In this document: positions 1 through 8,823 of the stretch, piece after piece
How the letters are laid out: each line of letters starts with the position of its first letter
Position numbering within the stretch: the first letter of the stretch is position 1
Source: Pyrinomonadaceae bacterium
Lineage (GTDB): Bacteria > Acidobacteriota > Blastocatellia > Pyrinomonadales > Pyrinomonadaceae
Direction: 5' to 3'
Length of the DNA: 42,301 nucleotides
Assembly: GCA_030841105.1 (NCBI GenBank)
Contig: JAVEDE010000041.1
Location: 1-42,301 of the forward strand
Program-made: the position numbers and the translations under genes
The notes under the pieces: model-generated
Databases searched by the model: none
Told to the model about the DNA's origin: nothing
The model's input: the letters and a program-made list of their open reading frames with translations, nothing else

Positions 1-26
1 TTGCTGAATTCACAACCAAAACATTT

Positions 27-99
27 AATCGTTAATCGTAAATCGTGAATACACTCAACCTGCTTTATCTATTCACGATTAACGATTCACGATTCACGG
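27..99. repeat. Heptamer inverted repeat, AATCGTG class
   Basis: Left arm 27-51 is a run of 7-nt units (AATCGTT, AATCGTA, AATCGTG). Right arm 70-99 is the complementary run (GATTAAC, GATTCAC, GATTCAC). About 22 bp can pair with two mismatches around an 18-nt loop. The same unit recurs nested inside the element at 39621-39693. It sits upstream of the VIT/VWA gene and may be the terminator or boundary of whatever precedes the window. Confidence 0.75.
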
Positions 100-197
100 C
101 TTTTCTGCAAGAAACCCGCGCACGGTCGTTCTAGGAGGCGGGGGCGGTCAGTTGACGCGCCCGCCCGTCGAATTGAATCTTCGAGGAGACCCCTTTT

Positions 198-2564
198 ATG
201 CGCTGCCGACAAATCGCCGCCCGCCTCTGCTTCAGCCTTCTGATGTTCTATGCCATCGCCGCCGCCGACACGACATACGCGCAGGGCATCATCGTGCCGC
301 GCCCGTGCGAGACGTGCCCGCGCCCGCCGCGCCCGCCGCAACTGCCGCCCGCGCTGCCCGTCAAGTCCATCAAACTCGACACGCGGATCAACGCGCAGGT
401 GGCGACGACGCACGTCGAACAAATCTTCCGCAACGACTCGGACGCGACGCTCGAAGGCACATACTTTTTCCCCATCCCTGAGTCGGCCTCGATCTCCGAG
501 TTCGCCATCTGGGACGGCGACCGCAGGCTCGTCGGCGAAGTGCGCTCGCGCGAGGAGGCGCGGCGCATCTACGACGAGATCGTGCGCAAGCAACGCGACC
601 CCGGTCTCCTCGAATACGCGGGGAAGGACTTGTTTCAGGCCAGCATCTTCCCCATCCCGCCGCGCTCGGACAAGAAGTTGGAGTTGACTTACACGCAGGT
701 CTTGCGCGCGCAGTCGGGCACGGTCTCGTACCGTTACCCGCTCGGCACAAACCACAACCTCGCGACAATCGGCCGCGTGTCGGGCGCGCTCGAAATCGAG
801 GGCAACAAGCCGCTACGCAACATCTACTCGCCGAGCCACGCCGTTGACGTGCGCCCTTCGCAGGGCGGGCAGCACGCGCGCGTCTCCTTCGAGACGAATG
901 CCGCGGGGCGCGAGCCGCAGGACTTCCAGCTCTTCTACACGCTCTCCGGCGAAGACTTCGGGCTGTCGCTCCTGACGCACCGCGAGCCGGGCAAGGACGG
1001 TTATTTCCTCTTGATGATCTCGCCGAAAGACAACTGGGCGGAGAGCGAGTACACGGCGAAAGACATCGTGTTCGTGATTGACACTTCCGGCTCGATGGCC
1101 GAGGAAGGGAAGATGGAGAAGGCTCGCGCCGCGATGCTCTTCGGCGTCAAGACCCTGCGCGCAGACGACCGTTTTAACGTCATCTCGTTCGCGGGCGAAG
1201 AACATTTGATGGAGTCCGGTCTCATTCAGGCGGACGAGCGCGGGCGTGCGCGCGGCATCGAGTTCGTGCAGAAGTTGCGGCCGACGGGCGGGACGAACAT
1301 CAACGGCGCGCTCGAAGCCGGACTCAAACAGTTCGACTCGTCGAGCGACCGGCCGAAGCTGCTTGTCTTCATGACGGACGGGCTGCCGACCGTCGGCGTG
1401 ACGAACCCGCAGCGAATCGTGGACAACGCGCGGTCGGCGCGCTCCGGCAATACGCGCCTCTTCACCTTCGGCGTCGGCTACGACGTGAACACCGCGCTCT
1501 TAGACAAACTCGCGAGCGAGAACGGCGGCACGGCCGATTACATCGAGCCGAAAGAAGACCTTGAGTTGAAGGTCTCGAACTTCTTCGCCAAAGTCAGTTA
1601 CCCGGTGCTCACCGATCTCGCGCTCGACATGGGCGGCGTGGAAACCGATCTGATCTACCCGCGCGCGATGCCCGATCTTTTCCGCGGCGCGCAGGTGACG
1701 CTCATCGGTCGCTATCGCAACCCGAACGATCTCAGGGACGTGCGCCTGCGTCTCTCTGGGCGGAGCGCGCGCGAGCGGCGCAGCTTCGCTTACGAGAATC
1801 TGCGCTTCCCCTCGAACTCGGACGAGAACGATTTCCTGCCGCGCCTGTGGGCGACGCGCCGCGTCGGCTGGCTGATGGAGCAGATTCGCTCGAACGGCGA
1901 GGCGCGCGAGTTGCGCGACGAAGTGGTTGACCTCGGCACGCGCTACGGCATCGTCACGCCTTACACGTCTTACCTCGCGCTCGAACCCGGCGCGGTCTAT
2001 GCGGCCGACGCCGTGACGGTCACGTCTGACCGGAACATGACCACGCGTTCGATAGACGGGCTGGCGGCTAAACAGATGCCGTCGGGACAGGGTCGAAACC
2101 AGCCGCGCAGGGCGCAAGCCAAGTCCAGCGTGGGCGGCGCGGGGGGTGGTGGTGGCGGCAACGCGCCCGTGATGAACGCGCCGGTGGAATCCGCGCCGCC
2201 GCCCGCGATGCCGAGACCCGTTCCCACGCCGATGCCGACGACGGGCGCGGCGGCCGTCAAGGACAGCAAGCGCGAGCGTGCGCGTCAGGAAAGCGTGCGC
2301 GCCGACGAAGATGACGAGTCTACGGCGTCGTCGGGCGTGATGCGTAAGGTCGCGGGCAAGACCTTCTACCTGCGCGACGACGTGTGGACGGATGCGGAGT
2401 TTAAGACGGACGTGAATTTACCGGAGACGACGCTCGTCTTCGGCAGCGACGCCTACTTCGACCTCCTCAAACGCGAACGGAAGCTGGCCGAATTCTTCGC
2501 CCTTGGCGAGCGCGTGGTCGTCGTCTACAAAGGACAGGTCTACCGCGTCAACGCCGCGCCGTAA
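198..2564 (+). CDS. Secreted VIT and VWA domain protein
   Basis: The 788-aa product begins with a Sec signal peptide (hydrophobic run about residues 8-24, cleavage near TYAQG). A VIT domain follows at about 50-180 (VEQIFRNDSDATLEGTYFFP). A von Willebrand A domain lies at about 285-470 with a complete-looking MIDAS, D295-T-S297-G-S299. A Gly/Pro-rich linker (about 660-710) leads to a C-terminal domain at about 715-788. This is the inter-alpha-trypsin-inhibitor heavy-chain-like layout common in Acidobacteriota; such proteins are exported and thought to bind protein partners through a metal ion. Start ATG 198 has GAGGAG 8 nt upstream. The exact role is unknown; the domain call is firm. Confidence 0.93.
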   Translation: MRCRQIAARLCFSLLMFYAIAAADTTYAQGIIVPRPCETCPRPPRPPQLPPALPVKSIKLDTRINAQVATTHVEQIFRNDSDATLEGTYFFPIPESASISEFAIWDGDRRLVGEVRSREEARRIYDEIVRKQRDPGLLEYAGKDLFQASIFPIPPRSDKKLELTYTQVLRAQSGTVSYRYPLGTNHNLATIGRVSGALEIEGNKPLRNIYSPSHAVDVRPSQGGQHARVSFETNAAGREPQDFQLFYTLSGEDFGLSLLTHREPGKDGYFLLMISPKDNWAESEYTAKDIVFVIDTSGSMAEEGKMEKARAAMLFGVKTLRADDRFNVISFAGEEHLMESGLIQADERGRARGIEFVQKLRPTGGTNINGALEAGLKQFDSSSDRPKLLVFMTDGLPTVGVTNPQRIVDNARSARSGNTRLFTFGVGYDVNTALLDKLASENGGTADYIEPKEDLELKVSNFFAKVSYPVLTDLALDMGGVETDLIYPRAMPDLFRGAQVTLIGRYRNPNDLRDVRLRLSGRSARERRSFAYENLRFPSNSDENDFLPRLWATRRVGWLMEQIRSNGEARELRDEVVDLGTRYGIVTPYTSYLALEPGAVYAADAVTVTSDRNMTTRSIDGLAAKQMPSGQGRNQPRRAQAKSSVGGAGGGGGGNAPVMNAPVESAPPPAMPRPVPTPMPTTGAAAVKDSKRERARQESVRADEDDESTASSGVMRKVAGKTFYLRDDVWTDAEFKTDVNLPETTLVFGSDAYFDLLKRERKLAEFFALGERVVVVYKGQVYRVNAAP

Positions 2565-2570
2565 GAGATA

Positions 2571-2680
2571 GGAAAGGGGAAAGGGAAAGGGGGAAGGGGT
2601 AAAGGTGGAAAGCAAGCGGCGCACGATGAACGCGCCTCCTTGTTTTTACCTTTACCCTTTCCTCCTTTTCCCTTTCCCCG
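2571..2680. repeat. Purine/pyrimidine hairpin with conserved loop (copy 1)
   Basis: Immediately after the VIT/VWA stop, a G/A-only arm (2571-2616, units such as GGAAAGG and GTAAAGG) is followed by a loop (about 2617-2638) and a C/T-rich arm (2640-2680). The loop shares the motif CAAGCGRCGCAC and the right-arm start TTGTTTTTACC with copies at 27001 and 35123. It may act as an RNA hairpin; the long purine strand could also adopt triplex structures (inference). Confidence 0.8.
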
Positions 2681-2795
2681 GATGCTTTCGCCGCCTTGTC
2701 TCGCAGCCCCCGGTTCGTGTAAAACAAATCCCTCTCACCGAAAAATCGAACCGGGGCATCGCGATCACCAAACTGCGTTCGGAGAAAACTGTCGT

Positions 2796-3830
2796 ATGAA
2801 TGGGGAGAAAGTTGTGCGTCGCCGCCGTCGCCGTCGAAGTGGAGCGGGCGCGGTGGCGTCGTGTTTGTTTGCCGTCGCGCTGGCGTTCGTCGTCGTACCG
2901 GCGGGCGCGCAGAAGCCGCAGGGCGAAGGGTGGACGAGCACGCGGCACGGCGCGGCGGGCAAGGACTTGAACACGGTCTATTTCACGGATGCCAAGCGCG
3001 GCTGGATGGCGGGCGACGGCGGTCTCGTCTATCGCACCGAAGACGGCGGGCGCACTTGGGTCAGGCAAACGGTCGGCACGGACGAGCAGATCAACGACCT
3101 CTACTTTCGCGACAAAGAGGACGGCTATCTCGTCGCGGGAAACGCTATTTACGTCACGGCCGACAGCGGGCGCAGTTGGCGCGAGGCGCGTCGCTTCAGC
3201 GCGTCGGATGTCGGCGGCGGGGGCGCGCCCGAACTCTACAGCGTGCGCTTCGCGAGCAAGAAGCGCGGCTGGATCGTCGGCTCAGTCAGCCGCCGCGATG
3301 TCGTCACGGACAGTCTCGTGCTGCACACGGACGACGCGGGCGAGACGTGGCGCAGGCAACTCGTCCCCTCGCGCGACGAGTTGATTCACCTCGACTTCGC
3401 GGACGACAAACGCGGCTGGATCGTCGGCGACAAAGGTACGATCCTCGCCACGACCGACGGCGGTCTGAACTGGTCGCGGCAGCGCACGGGCACGGACGCG
3501 ACGCTCTATCACGTGCATTTCGTAGACGACGAACGCGGGTGGGCGGTGGGCGAGCGCGGCACGATCCTGCGCACCGTGAACGGCGGCGAGGTGTGGGCGG
3601 CGGTCGCGTCGGGGCTACCGCGCACGACGTTGTTGAGCGTCCAGTTCGCGGGCAAAGAGCAGGGCTGGATCGTCGGACGCGGCGGCGTCATTCTGCGCTC
3701 GGACGACGAGGGGCGCACATGGGTGCAGCAGGAGAGCGGGACGAAGCATCACCTCTACGCACTCTTCGTCGGCAAAAAACAGAACTGGGCGGTCGGCGGC
3801 GACGGCATGGTCTTGCAGTACGAGCGTTGA
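2796..3830 (+). CDS. YCF48-like beta-propeller protein, exported
   Basis: The 344-aa product starts at ATG 2796 with an Arg-rich n-region (RRRRRRR) and a hydrophobic segment ending VVPAGAQ, a clear signal peptide. Starts further upstream would place the intergenic repeat in the protein. The rest is about six or seven repeats of the form GW..G..G.I..T.DGG.TW (GWMAGDGGLVYRTEDGG, GWIVGDKGTILATTDGG, GWAVGERGTILRTVNGG). This is the BNR/YCF48-type blade known from photosystem II assembly factor HCF136. In a non-phototroph the role is unassigned, probably a periplasmic or surface interaction scaffold. Confidence 0.9.
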   Translation: MNGEKVVRRRRRRRSGAGAVASCLFAVALAFVVVPAGAQKPQGEGWTSTRHGAAGKDLNTVYFTDAKRGWMAGDGGLVYRTEDGGRTWVRQTVGTDEQINDLYFRDKEDGYLVAGNAIYVTADSGRSWREARRFSASDVGGGGAPELYSVRFASKKRGWIVGSVSRRDVVTDSLVLHTDDAGETWRRQLVPSRDELIHLDFADDKRGWIVGDKGTILATTDGGLNWSRQRTGTDATLYHVHFVDDERGWAVGERGTILRTVNGGEVWAAVASGLPRTTLLSVQFAGKEQGWIVGRGGVILRSDDEGRTWVQQESGTKHHLYALFVGKKQNWAVGGDGMVLQYER

Positions 3831-3836
3831 CGGAAA

Positions 3837-3863
3837 GGGATGAGGGCGGAGGGATGAGGGATG
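3837..3863. repeat. GGGATGA heptamer run
   Basis: Just after the propeller stop codon, units GGGATGA, GGGCGGA, GGGATGA, GGGATGA follow one another with a 7-nt step. No complementary arm is evident nearby. The same unit ends the primase gene at about 23622-23645. Confidence 0.6.
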
Positions 3864-3906
3864 AAGTAAAAGCCTGCTAGCGGTTTGGGACGGAGGGAGG
3901 TTTAAG

Positions 3907-4395
3907 ATGAAAGAGGTGCTCGAAGATTTTCGACTGACGATTGAAGAGGCGGCCGCGCGGCTGCACGCGCTGGACGACGCGGCGGCGCGCACGGCGCGCG
4001 GCGACGACGCAGGCGCGTGGACGCCGAAAGAGATCGTCGGGCATCTGATAGACTCTGCGTCGAACAACCACGGGCGTTTCGTGCGCGCGCAGTTCACGGA
4101 CGATCTCAACTTCCCCGGCTATGAACAGGAGGAGTGGGCGCGGGCGCAACGCTACAACGAAGAGCCGTGGCCGCAGCTCGTCGAACTCTGGAAGCATTAC
4201 AACCTGCACCTGCTGCACGTCATGGCCTGCGCGCCGGAGGAGACGAGGCGACGGCCGCGCGCCAAGCATTCGCTCGACCGGATCGCGTGGCAGACAATTG
4301 ACGCGAACCAGACGACAACGCTCGAATATCTGATGACCGATTACGTAGGGCATTTGAAGAGCCACCTGCGACAGATTTTCAGCGATGACGTGTGA
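3907..4395 (+). CDS. DinB family protein
   Basis: A 162-aa protein matching the DinB/YfiT four-helix bundle: W38-T-P-K-E-I-V-G-H46-L-I-D at the end of helix 2 and a C-terminal DYVGHLKSHLRQI helix that supplies the second histidine cluster. Family members bind a divalent metal with three His residues and often act as thiol-dependent transferases, but the substrate here is unknown. ATG 3907 is preceded by GGAGGGAGG, a strong ribosome site. It converges on the DUF885 gene across a hairpin terminator. Confidence 0.88.
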   Translation: MKEVLEDFRLTIEEAAARLHALDDAAARTARGDDAGAWTPKEIVGHLIDSASNNHGRFVRAQFTDDLNFPGYEQEEWARAQRYNEEPWPQLVELWKHYNLHLLHVMACAPEETRRRPRAKHSLDRIAWQTIDANQTTTLEYLMTDYVGHLKSHLRQIFSDDV

Positions 4396-4450
4396 TGGTA
4401 GTTGGAAGGAAAAGAATCTAACCGCGGAGGCGGAGTTTGCAAACTAAAGA

Positions 4451-4490
4451 CGCGAAGGGCGCAGTGGCAACAACCTCTGCGCCCTTCGCG
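4451..4490. terminator. Hairpin between convergent genes
   Basis: A perfect 13-bp stem (CGCGAAGGGCGCA at 4451-4463 with its complement at 4478-4490) encloses a 14-nt loop, between the stop of dinB (+) and the stop of the DUF885 gene (-). Neither side has a long T run. It is probably a bidirectional transcript end, and resembles CGCGAAGGRCGC-type intergenic repeats. Confidence 0.65.
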
Positions 4491-4545
4491 TTCTCTGTCT
4501 GCGCGGGTGAAGTTGAAACTCCCGGCCGCTCTTACCGCGCGCCGC

Positions 4546-6573
4546 TCACTTCTTCGCCTGCAACTCCTTGAGCAGTTCCTCGCGGAAGTAGCCGACGGGG
4601 ATCGTGCCCTGCTTCATGAAGAGGACGTGAAAGTCTTTGGGCGAGAAGCGTTCGCCCGCAAGGCCGGCGGCCTCTTTGCGCAGGGCGAAGATTTGATCTT
4701 TGCCGAGGCGATAGGTGATGGCCTGTGTCGGCCACTTGGAGTAGCGGAAGATGGCGCGCTCGGCCGAGTCGCAACTGGCGCGCTTGGCCGGTTTCGCCGT
4801 CGCCGCCTGGTCGCGGCACGAGCCGGGCTGGAAGTCCACCACCTGCGAGAAGAGATCAACGGCGTCGTCGTAGGACATGCGCCCGGTGTGGATGCCGGTG
4901 TCAATGCGGACGCGCAGGTCGCGGTAGAGCTTGCCCTTGAGTTGATAGAGCCTCTCTTCGGGCGAGTAGAAGCCGTTGGGGAAGCCGGGTTGCGGTTCGG
5001 CCATGAGGGCTTCGGAGTAGAGACCCCAGCCCTCGGCCGCCATCGAATCCTGCCACATCGAGGAAGAGTCTTCGACCGCGCCGGGCGTGAGCCAGCGCGC
5101 GTGCGCGATGCGGTCGCGGTACTGCGTCATCACCTTGTAGTGCCAGTCGTGGCCGGGGAAGCCTTCGTGCGCGGAGAGGTCTGCGAGCGAGGCGCGGTTG
5201 TTCTCCTTGAGCACGGCCTCGTCGTCCTTGCCGGACGTGGTGACGTAGAAGCGGCCGACGCCGGACGTTTTGAAGGGCGGCGCGGGGTAATAGGCCGCGC
5301 CGTCAATCGAAGCGCGCAGAGGCGGCGGCGTCTCCACCACTTCCAGCTTGTAGTCGGTGGGCACGTCGAAGACGCCGGACTTGCGCCCGTACTCGACGAG
5401 GCGGAAGGCGGCCTCTTCGTACCACTTGACCATCTCCGCGTCCGACTTCGGATAGTCCTTGCCGAGTTCGTCGAAGACGGCGAGCACGGCAGCGTTGCCG
5501 TCTTCCGGCAACTCCATCGTCTTCTTCTTGCCGATCTCTCGCGCGAGCGTCGTCATCTCGGCTTGCGTCGCGTTTACGATCGCCATTGACTCGTCGAAGA
5601 GTTTCCCGGCCGTCGTGTCCGGCATGCGTAGGTTGTTCTTGAGCGCCCAGTTGTACTCGTCCTCGCCCATCGCGAAACGGTCTTGGCGAAACTGAGTCTT
5701 GACGTTGGCGGCGGTCGGCTGGCTCGCGTTGTCGAAGAAGTTCTGCGCGACGAAATCGCGCAGGCCGCGGTACGCGCCCGCCGCGCCCTTCGCGGCCTCG
5801 TTCAACCCTTTCAACAACTCGTCGCGCCCCGACGCGTCCGCGGCGACGCGTTCGGCGGCGAGTTCGGGCAGCGTCTTCTCGAAATACTTGGCGGTCGCCT
5901 CGGCCGTCGTGATGCCGTTGCGGAACAGCATGCGGTGGTCGGGCGTGTTGCCGGATTTGACGCCCGCGGCCAACTGCTCCTGCGCCACCTGAAAATAACG
6001 CGGCACGGCTTGCAGTCGTTTGACGACGAGCGACCACTCTTCGGGCGTGCCGTAACTCTTCTCGCCCGTCTGCGTCATGCCTTGCAGTTGCCAGTCAACG
6101 GCGCGGAAAGGTTCGTCCGTGTAGGTGTCGAGCGCGCGCTGCTGGTACTTGCGCGTCTGGTGTTGGCGGAGCAGGAAGCGCACTTGCGCGAGCGCGACTT
6201 CGCGGTCAATGCGCAGTGTGGGAGAGAGCGTGTCGGGGGCGAGCGTGTCGAGCGACTTCTGCGTGTCGGCGAGCCACTTGTCTTCCGCTTCGATGGCAGC
6301 GGCTGAGTGATCGCGCAGTTGGCCGTCCACCTCGCGCAAGGACGGATCGAGTGCCGCGCCGCCGAGGTAGGTGTTGACGGTCGGGTTGCGGCGCAGGAAC
6401 TCGCGCACGTAGGCGTCGTGAATCTTCTTGAAGTTCTCGTCGCCGCCGCCGGTGGCGGTCTGCGCTTGATTCGTGTTCTGCTGCGCCGTCTGCGGCGGCT
6501 GTTGCACGCAGGAGGAGGAGAAGGCGGCGGAAGTTAAGGCGAGCGCGGCCGTGAGTAGTAGAAGTTTTCGCAT
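4546..6573 (-). CDS. DUF885 family lipoprotein, putative metal-dependent hydrolase
   Basis: The 675-aa product starts at ATG 6573 (GGGAG upstream). The first residues, MRKLLLLTAALALTSAAFSSSC, form a lipoprotein signal with Cys in a relaxed lipobox (SSSC). An earlier in-frame start at 6645 would bury the signal. The body is DUF885, with the signature HEGFPGHDWH near residue 468 (the family's HE..PGH motif, presumed metal and catalytic site) and the C-terminal segment YRLGKDQIFALRKEA. DUF885 proteins are uncharacterised or annotated as carboxypeptidase-like hydrolases. Location is predicted to be membrane-anchored in the periplasm. Length fits the family. Confidence 0.9.
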   Translation of the reverse strand: MRKLLLLTAALALTSAAFSSSCVQQPPQTAQQNTNQAQTATGGGDENFKKIHDAYVREFLRRNPTVNTYLGGAALDPSLREVDGQLRDHSAAAIEAEDKWLADTQKSLDTLAPDTLSPTLRIDREVALAQVRFLLRQHQTRKYQQRALDTYTDEPFRAVDWQLQGMTQTGEKSYGTPEEWSLVVKRLQAVPRYFQVAQEQLAAGVKSGNTPDHRMLFRNGITTAEATAKYFEKTLPELAAERVAADASGRDELLKGLNEAAKGAAGAYRGLRDFVAQNFFDNASQPTAANVKTQFRQDRFAMGEDEYNWALKNNLRMPDTTAGKLFDESMAIVNATQAEMTTLAREIGKKKTMELPEDGNAAVLAVFDELGKDYPKSDAEMVKWYEEAAFRLVEYGRKSGVFDVPTDYKLEVVETPPPLRASIDGAAYYPAPPFKTSGVGRFYVTTSGKDDEAVLKENNRASLADLSAHEGFPGHDWHYKVMTQYRDRIAHARWLTPGAVEDSSSMWQDSMAAEGWGLYSEALMAEPQPGFPNGFYSPEERLYQLKGKLYRDLRVRIDTGIHTGRMSYDDAVDLFSQVVDFQPGSCRDQAATAKPAKRASCDSAERAIFRYSKWPTQAITYRLGKDQIFALRKEAAGLAGERFSPKDFHVLFMKQGTIPVGYFREELLKELQAKK

Positions 6574-6660
6574 GTGTCGTCTCCCAGAGAAAAGGCCGAG
6601 GGCGGTTAAATCGAGCCGGGGGCGGGGCTGAAAATTAGGGGGCAACCTGCCGCCCGCGCG

Positions 6661-6780
6661 CGCGCATCAGAATTGGCGAGCATAGCAATGACCCAATGAA
6701 TCGCCGGGGGCGGTTCGCAAAGTTGGGCAATTCTCCTGTGGTTTCCGCCCGGTGTGAGAGCACACACCGGGCGGTTTTTT
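6661..6780 (+). ncRNA. Candidate small RNA ending at an orphan terminator
   Basis: A strong + strand intrinsic terminator ends at 6780, but no + strand gene lies between dinB (ends 4395) and it. The stretch 6661-6744, in the 332-bp gap between two minus genes, includes a GGCGA...TCGCC stem enclosing repeated CATTGGGTCATTG-like sequence. A short + RNA is the simplest explanation. It could instead be a structured leader or terminator on the minus strand. No family was recognised. Confidence 0.3.
6745..6780 (+). terminator. Intrinsic terminator (+ strand)
   Basis: A perfect 12-bp stem (CCGCCCGGTGTG at 6745-6756, complement 6763-6774), a 6-nt loop AGAGCA, then six T residues (6775-6780). It is the most canonical rho-independent terminator in the window. 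Confidence 0.85.
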
Positions 6781-6905
6781 GTTTGCCCGTTGCCCGTCGT
6801 CAATTGTTCGTCGTTTTTGTTCGCGGCAAATCGTCGCCTTCATCTACCTCAACTCGCTCGGTAAACACAAAAACAACTGACGACTGGTCACGGTCTACTT
6901 AGCGA

Positions 6906-7286
6906 CTACTGACTAATTTTCCGCCCCGTGAACATGAGCGGCGGGACGATGGGCATGTTGGTGCGGATCGTGCCGCTGAGGTTGTCGCCTTCGCGTCGGC
7001 CTTCAATGTTGGCCTGAATTGACATCCCTTGAATTTTGAGCGCGACTGCGGCGGTGATGGTGTCGCCGTTCTGCTGGATGGTGTCGAGCGGGGCTTCGCC
7101 CCAAGACGAACTCATCCGTGCGCGCAAGCCCCCCGCGCCGTCTTCTTCCACGAAGAGCGTCGCCGTCTGCGGCCCCAAAGGCGACGTGATTTCCAGTTGC
7201 CACGACCCGACGAAGCCCGCCTGATCTCCCGCTGTTGTTGATGTGCTGCTCATATCACTCCCGTTGCTGTTTGTAGTGTCGGTCAT
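6906..7286 (-). CDS. Small beta-rich protein of unknown function
   Basis: A 126-aa protein. ATG 7286 lies 4 nt after the stop of the upstream M16 gene, so it is probably translationally coupled; a longer frame to 7391 would overlap that gene. After a Ser/Thr-rich head (MTDTTNSNGSDMSSTST), residues about 25-126 alternate short strands and turns (GSWQLEITSPLGPQTATLFVEEDG; GRREGDNLSGTIR), like the lipocalin-type barrels often fused to Acidobacteriota hydrolases. No signal peptide. Function is not recognised; its place as last gene of the M16 operon suggests an accessory role. Confidence 0.75.
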   Translation of the reverse strand: MTDTTNSNGSDMSSTSTTAGDQAGFVGSWQLEITSPLGPQTATLFVEEDGAGGLRARMSSSWGEAPLDTIQQNGDTITAAVALKIQGMSIQANIEGRREGDNLSGTIRTNMPIVPPLMFTGRKISQ

Positions 7287-7290
7287 CTCT

Positions 7291-8691
7291 CTATAGCGAC
7301 GCGGGCGCGTTTTCTTTGCGCTTGCCCGCGCTGTCGTAAATCTCGATCTCTTCGGCGTAGCTTTTGATGTCGTCCGCGAGCGCGCCCGCATCGCCGACGA
7401 TGACGATGGCCGCGCGGTCGGGCGTGACGTACTGGCGCGCGACGCGCAAGACTTCCTCGCGCGTCACCGCGCTGACGCGTTCGCGGTAGATGTGCAGGTA
7501 GTCGTCGGGCAGATCGTGCATCTTGATCTGGATCAACTGGTCAATCAAACCGTCGAGCGTTTCCAGACGGATGGGGAAGATGCCCGTCAGGTAGGTCTGC
7601 GCGTCGAGCAGTTCCTTCTCGGTCACGAGGTCTTCGCGGATGCGACCGAGTTCGTAGAAAAATTCTTTGAGCGACTCGCCCGTGACGGGTGTACGCACTT
7701 CGGCGGTGGCGCGGAAACTACCCGCAGCGCGGCGCGCGTCGAGGCTCGTGTACGCGCCGTAGGTGTAGCCCTTGTCTTCGCGCAAGTTCATGAAGATGCG
7801 CGAGGAGGCGTTCGCGCCGAGCACTGTGTGCATCACGAGCACGGGGAAATAGTCGGGGTCGGTGCGCGTGATCCCGGCGTTGGCGATGATGATGTTCGAC
7901 TGCGCCGAGCCGGGGCGATCCACGAGGTGGAGCGTGCGGTGCGTGCGCACGGGCGGGGCGGGGAACTCGGCCGACTCCACCTCGCCCGCCTCCCACGCGC
8001 CGAAGAGTTCTTCAATGCGCCGCATCGCGTCGTCGCGCCGGATGTCGCCGCCGACGACGAGCACGGCGTTGTTGGGGATGAAGCGGCGGCGGTGGAAACT
8101 GACGAGGTCGTCGCGCGACATGGCGGCGATGGATTCGGGCGTGGCCGAGACGACGCTGTACGGATGTTCGCCGTACATGACGCGCGCGAGCCGCTCGTTG
8201 GCGAGGAAGGAGGGCTGGCCGCGCTGCGCGATCAAATTTTGCAGCGCGTTCTGCTTCGTCAACTCCAACTCGTCGGCGGGGAACGAAGGGCGCAAAGTGA
8301 TGTCGGCCATCAACTCCAGAATCTGTCCGTTGAACTGCGAGAGGGCAGAGGCGGCGACCGTGGTGTTGTCGGAACTCGCGCCCGCTCCGAGCGTCGCACC
8401 GATGCGCGCCACGTCGTCGGCGATCCGGCGGCTGGTGCGCGTCTGTGTCCCTTCATTGAGCATGCCCGTCACGATGTCGGTCAGTCCGGGCAGGTCGTGC
8501 GGGTCGTGCGAGTCGCCGGTGCGGAAGGCGAGCCGGTAAGTGACGAACGGCAGCCGCGAGTTCTCCACGAAGACGACGCGCAGGCCGTTGGCGAGCGTCG
8601 TCTCGAAGGGCGCGGGCAAATTCAAAGGGCGCGGCGCGAGCGGCGCGGGCGGCTCGCGGCGAAAAGTTTCGAGTTGGGTGTCGGGCATCAT
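7291..8691 (-). CDS. M16 family peptidase, non-catalytic subunit
   Basis: The 466-aa product (ATG 8691; MPDTQ at 8688 is equally possible) has the two-domain M16B fold: FETTLANGLRVVFVEN at the N terminus and the C-half signature DKGYTYGAYTSLDAR. The place where active members have HxxEH reads GLTDIVTGMLNEGT (residues 69-82), so both zinc histidines and the glutamate are absent. This is the pattern of the inactive partner in M16 heterodimers such as mitochondrial MPP-alpha. The active partner is the gene just upstream. The start abuts a GTGACRR repeat element, so the ribosome site is not obvious. Confidence 0.9.
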   Translation of the reverse strand: MMPDTQLETFRREPPAPLAPRPLNLPAPFETTLANGLRVVFVENSRLPFVTYRLAFRTGDSHDPHDLPGLTDIVTGMLNEGTQTRTSRRIADDVARIGATLGAGASSDNTTVAASALSQFNGQILELMADITLRPSFPADELELTKQNALQNLIAQRGQPSFLANERLARVMYGEHPYSVVSATPESIAAMSRDDLVSFHRRRFIPNNAVLVVGGDIRRDDAMRRIEELFGAWEAGEVESAEFPAPPVRTHRTLHLVDRPGSAQSNIIIANAGITRTDPDYFPVLVMHTVLGANASSRIFMNLREDKGYTYGAYTSLDARRAAGSFRATAEVRTPVTGESLKEFFYELGRIREDLVTEKELLDAQTYLTGIFPIRLETLDGLIDQLIQIKMHDLPDDYLHIYRERVSAVTREEVLRVARQYVTPDRAAIVIVGDAGALADDIKSYAEEIEIYDSAGKRKENAPASL

Positions 8692-8700
8692 AAGACAACA

Positions 8701-8823
8701 GTGACGAGTGACAAGTGACGAGTGACGAGCAAGAACAAGTTTAGTGACGGGTGACAAGTTAAAGACGAGTTAAGGACAAGCTCTGTGTTTTAAACTTGTC
8801 ACTCGTCACTTGTCACTCGTCAC
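8701..8823. repeat. GTGACRR heptamer hairpin between the M16 genes
   Basis: Left arm 8701-8729 is four GTGACRR units (29 nt); right arm 8795-8823 is the inverse (29 nt). A partial third run, GTGACGGGTGACAAG, lies inside the loop at 8744-8758. Arms of the same length and unit flank rbfA (39585-39728 and 40135-40233). The right arm encodes the last residues and is reached before the stop of the active M16 gene. The hairpin could attenuate or process the operon transcript. Confidence 0.85.

Noticed and set aside
2640..2795. N-terminal extension of the YCF48-like protein
   Set aside because: It would translate the repeat arm and displace the signal peptide; ATG 2796 is used instead.
4402..5589. 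Long + strand frame opposite the DUF885 gene
   Set aside because: Starts inside the terminator region and has only low-complexity Arg/Val/Gly-rich content; the DUF885 reading is clear.
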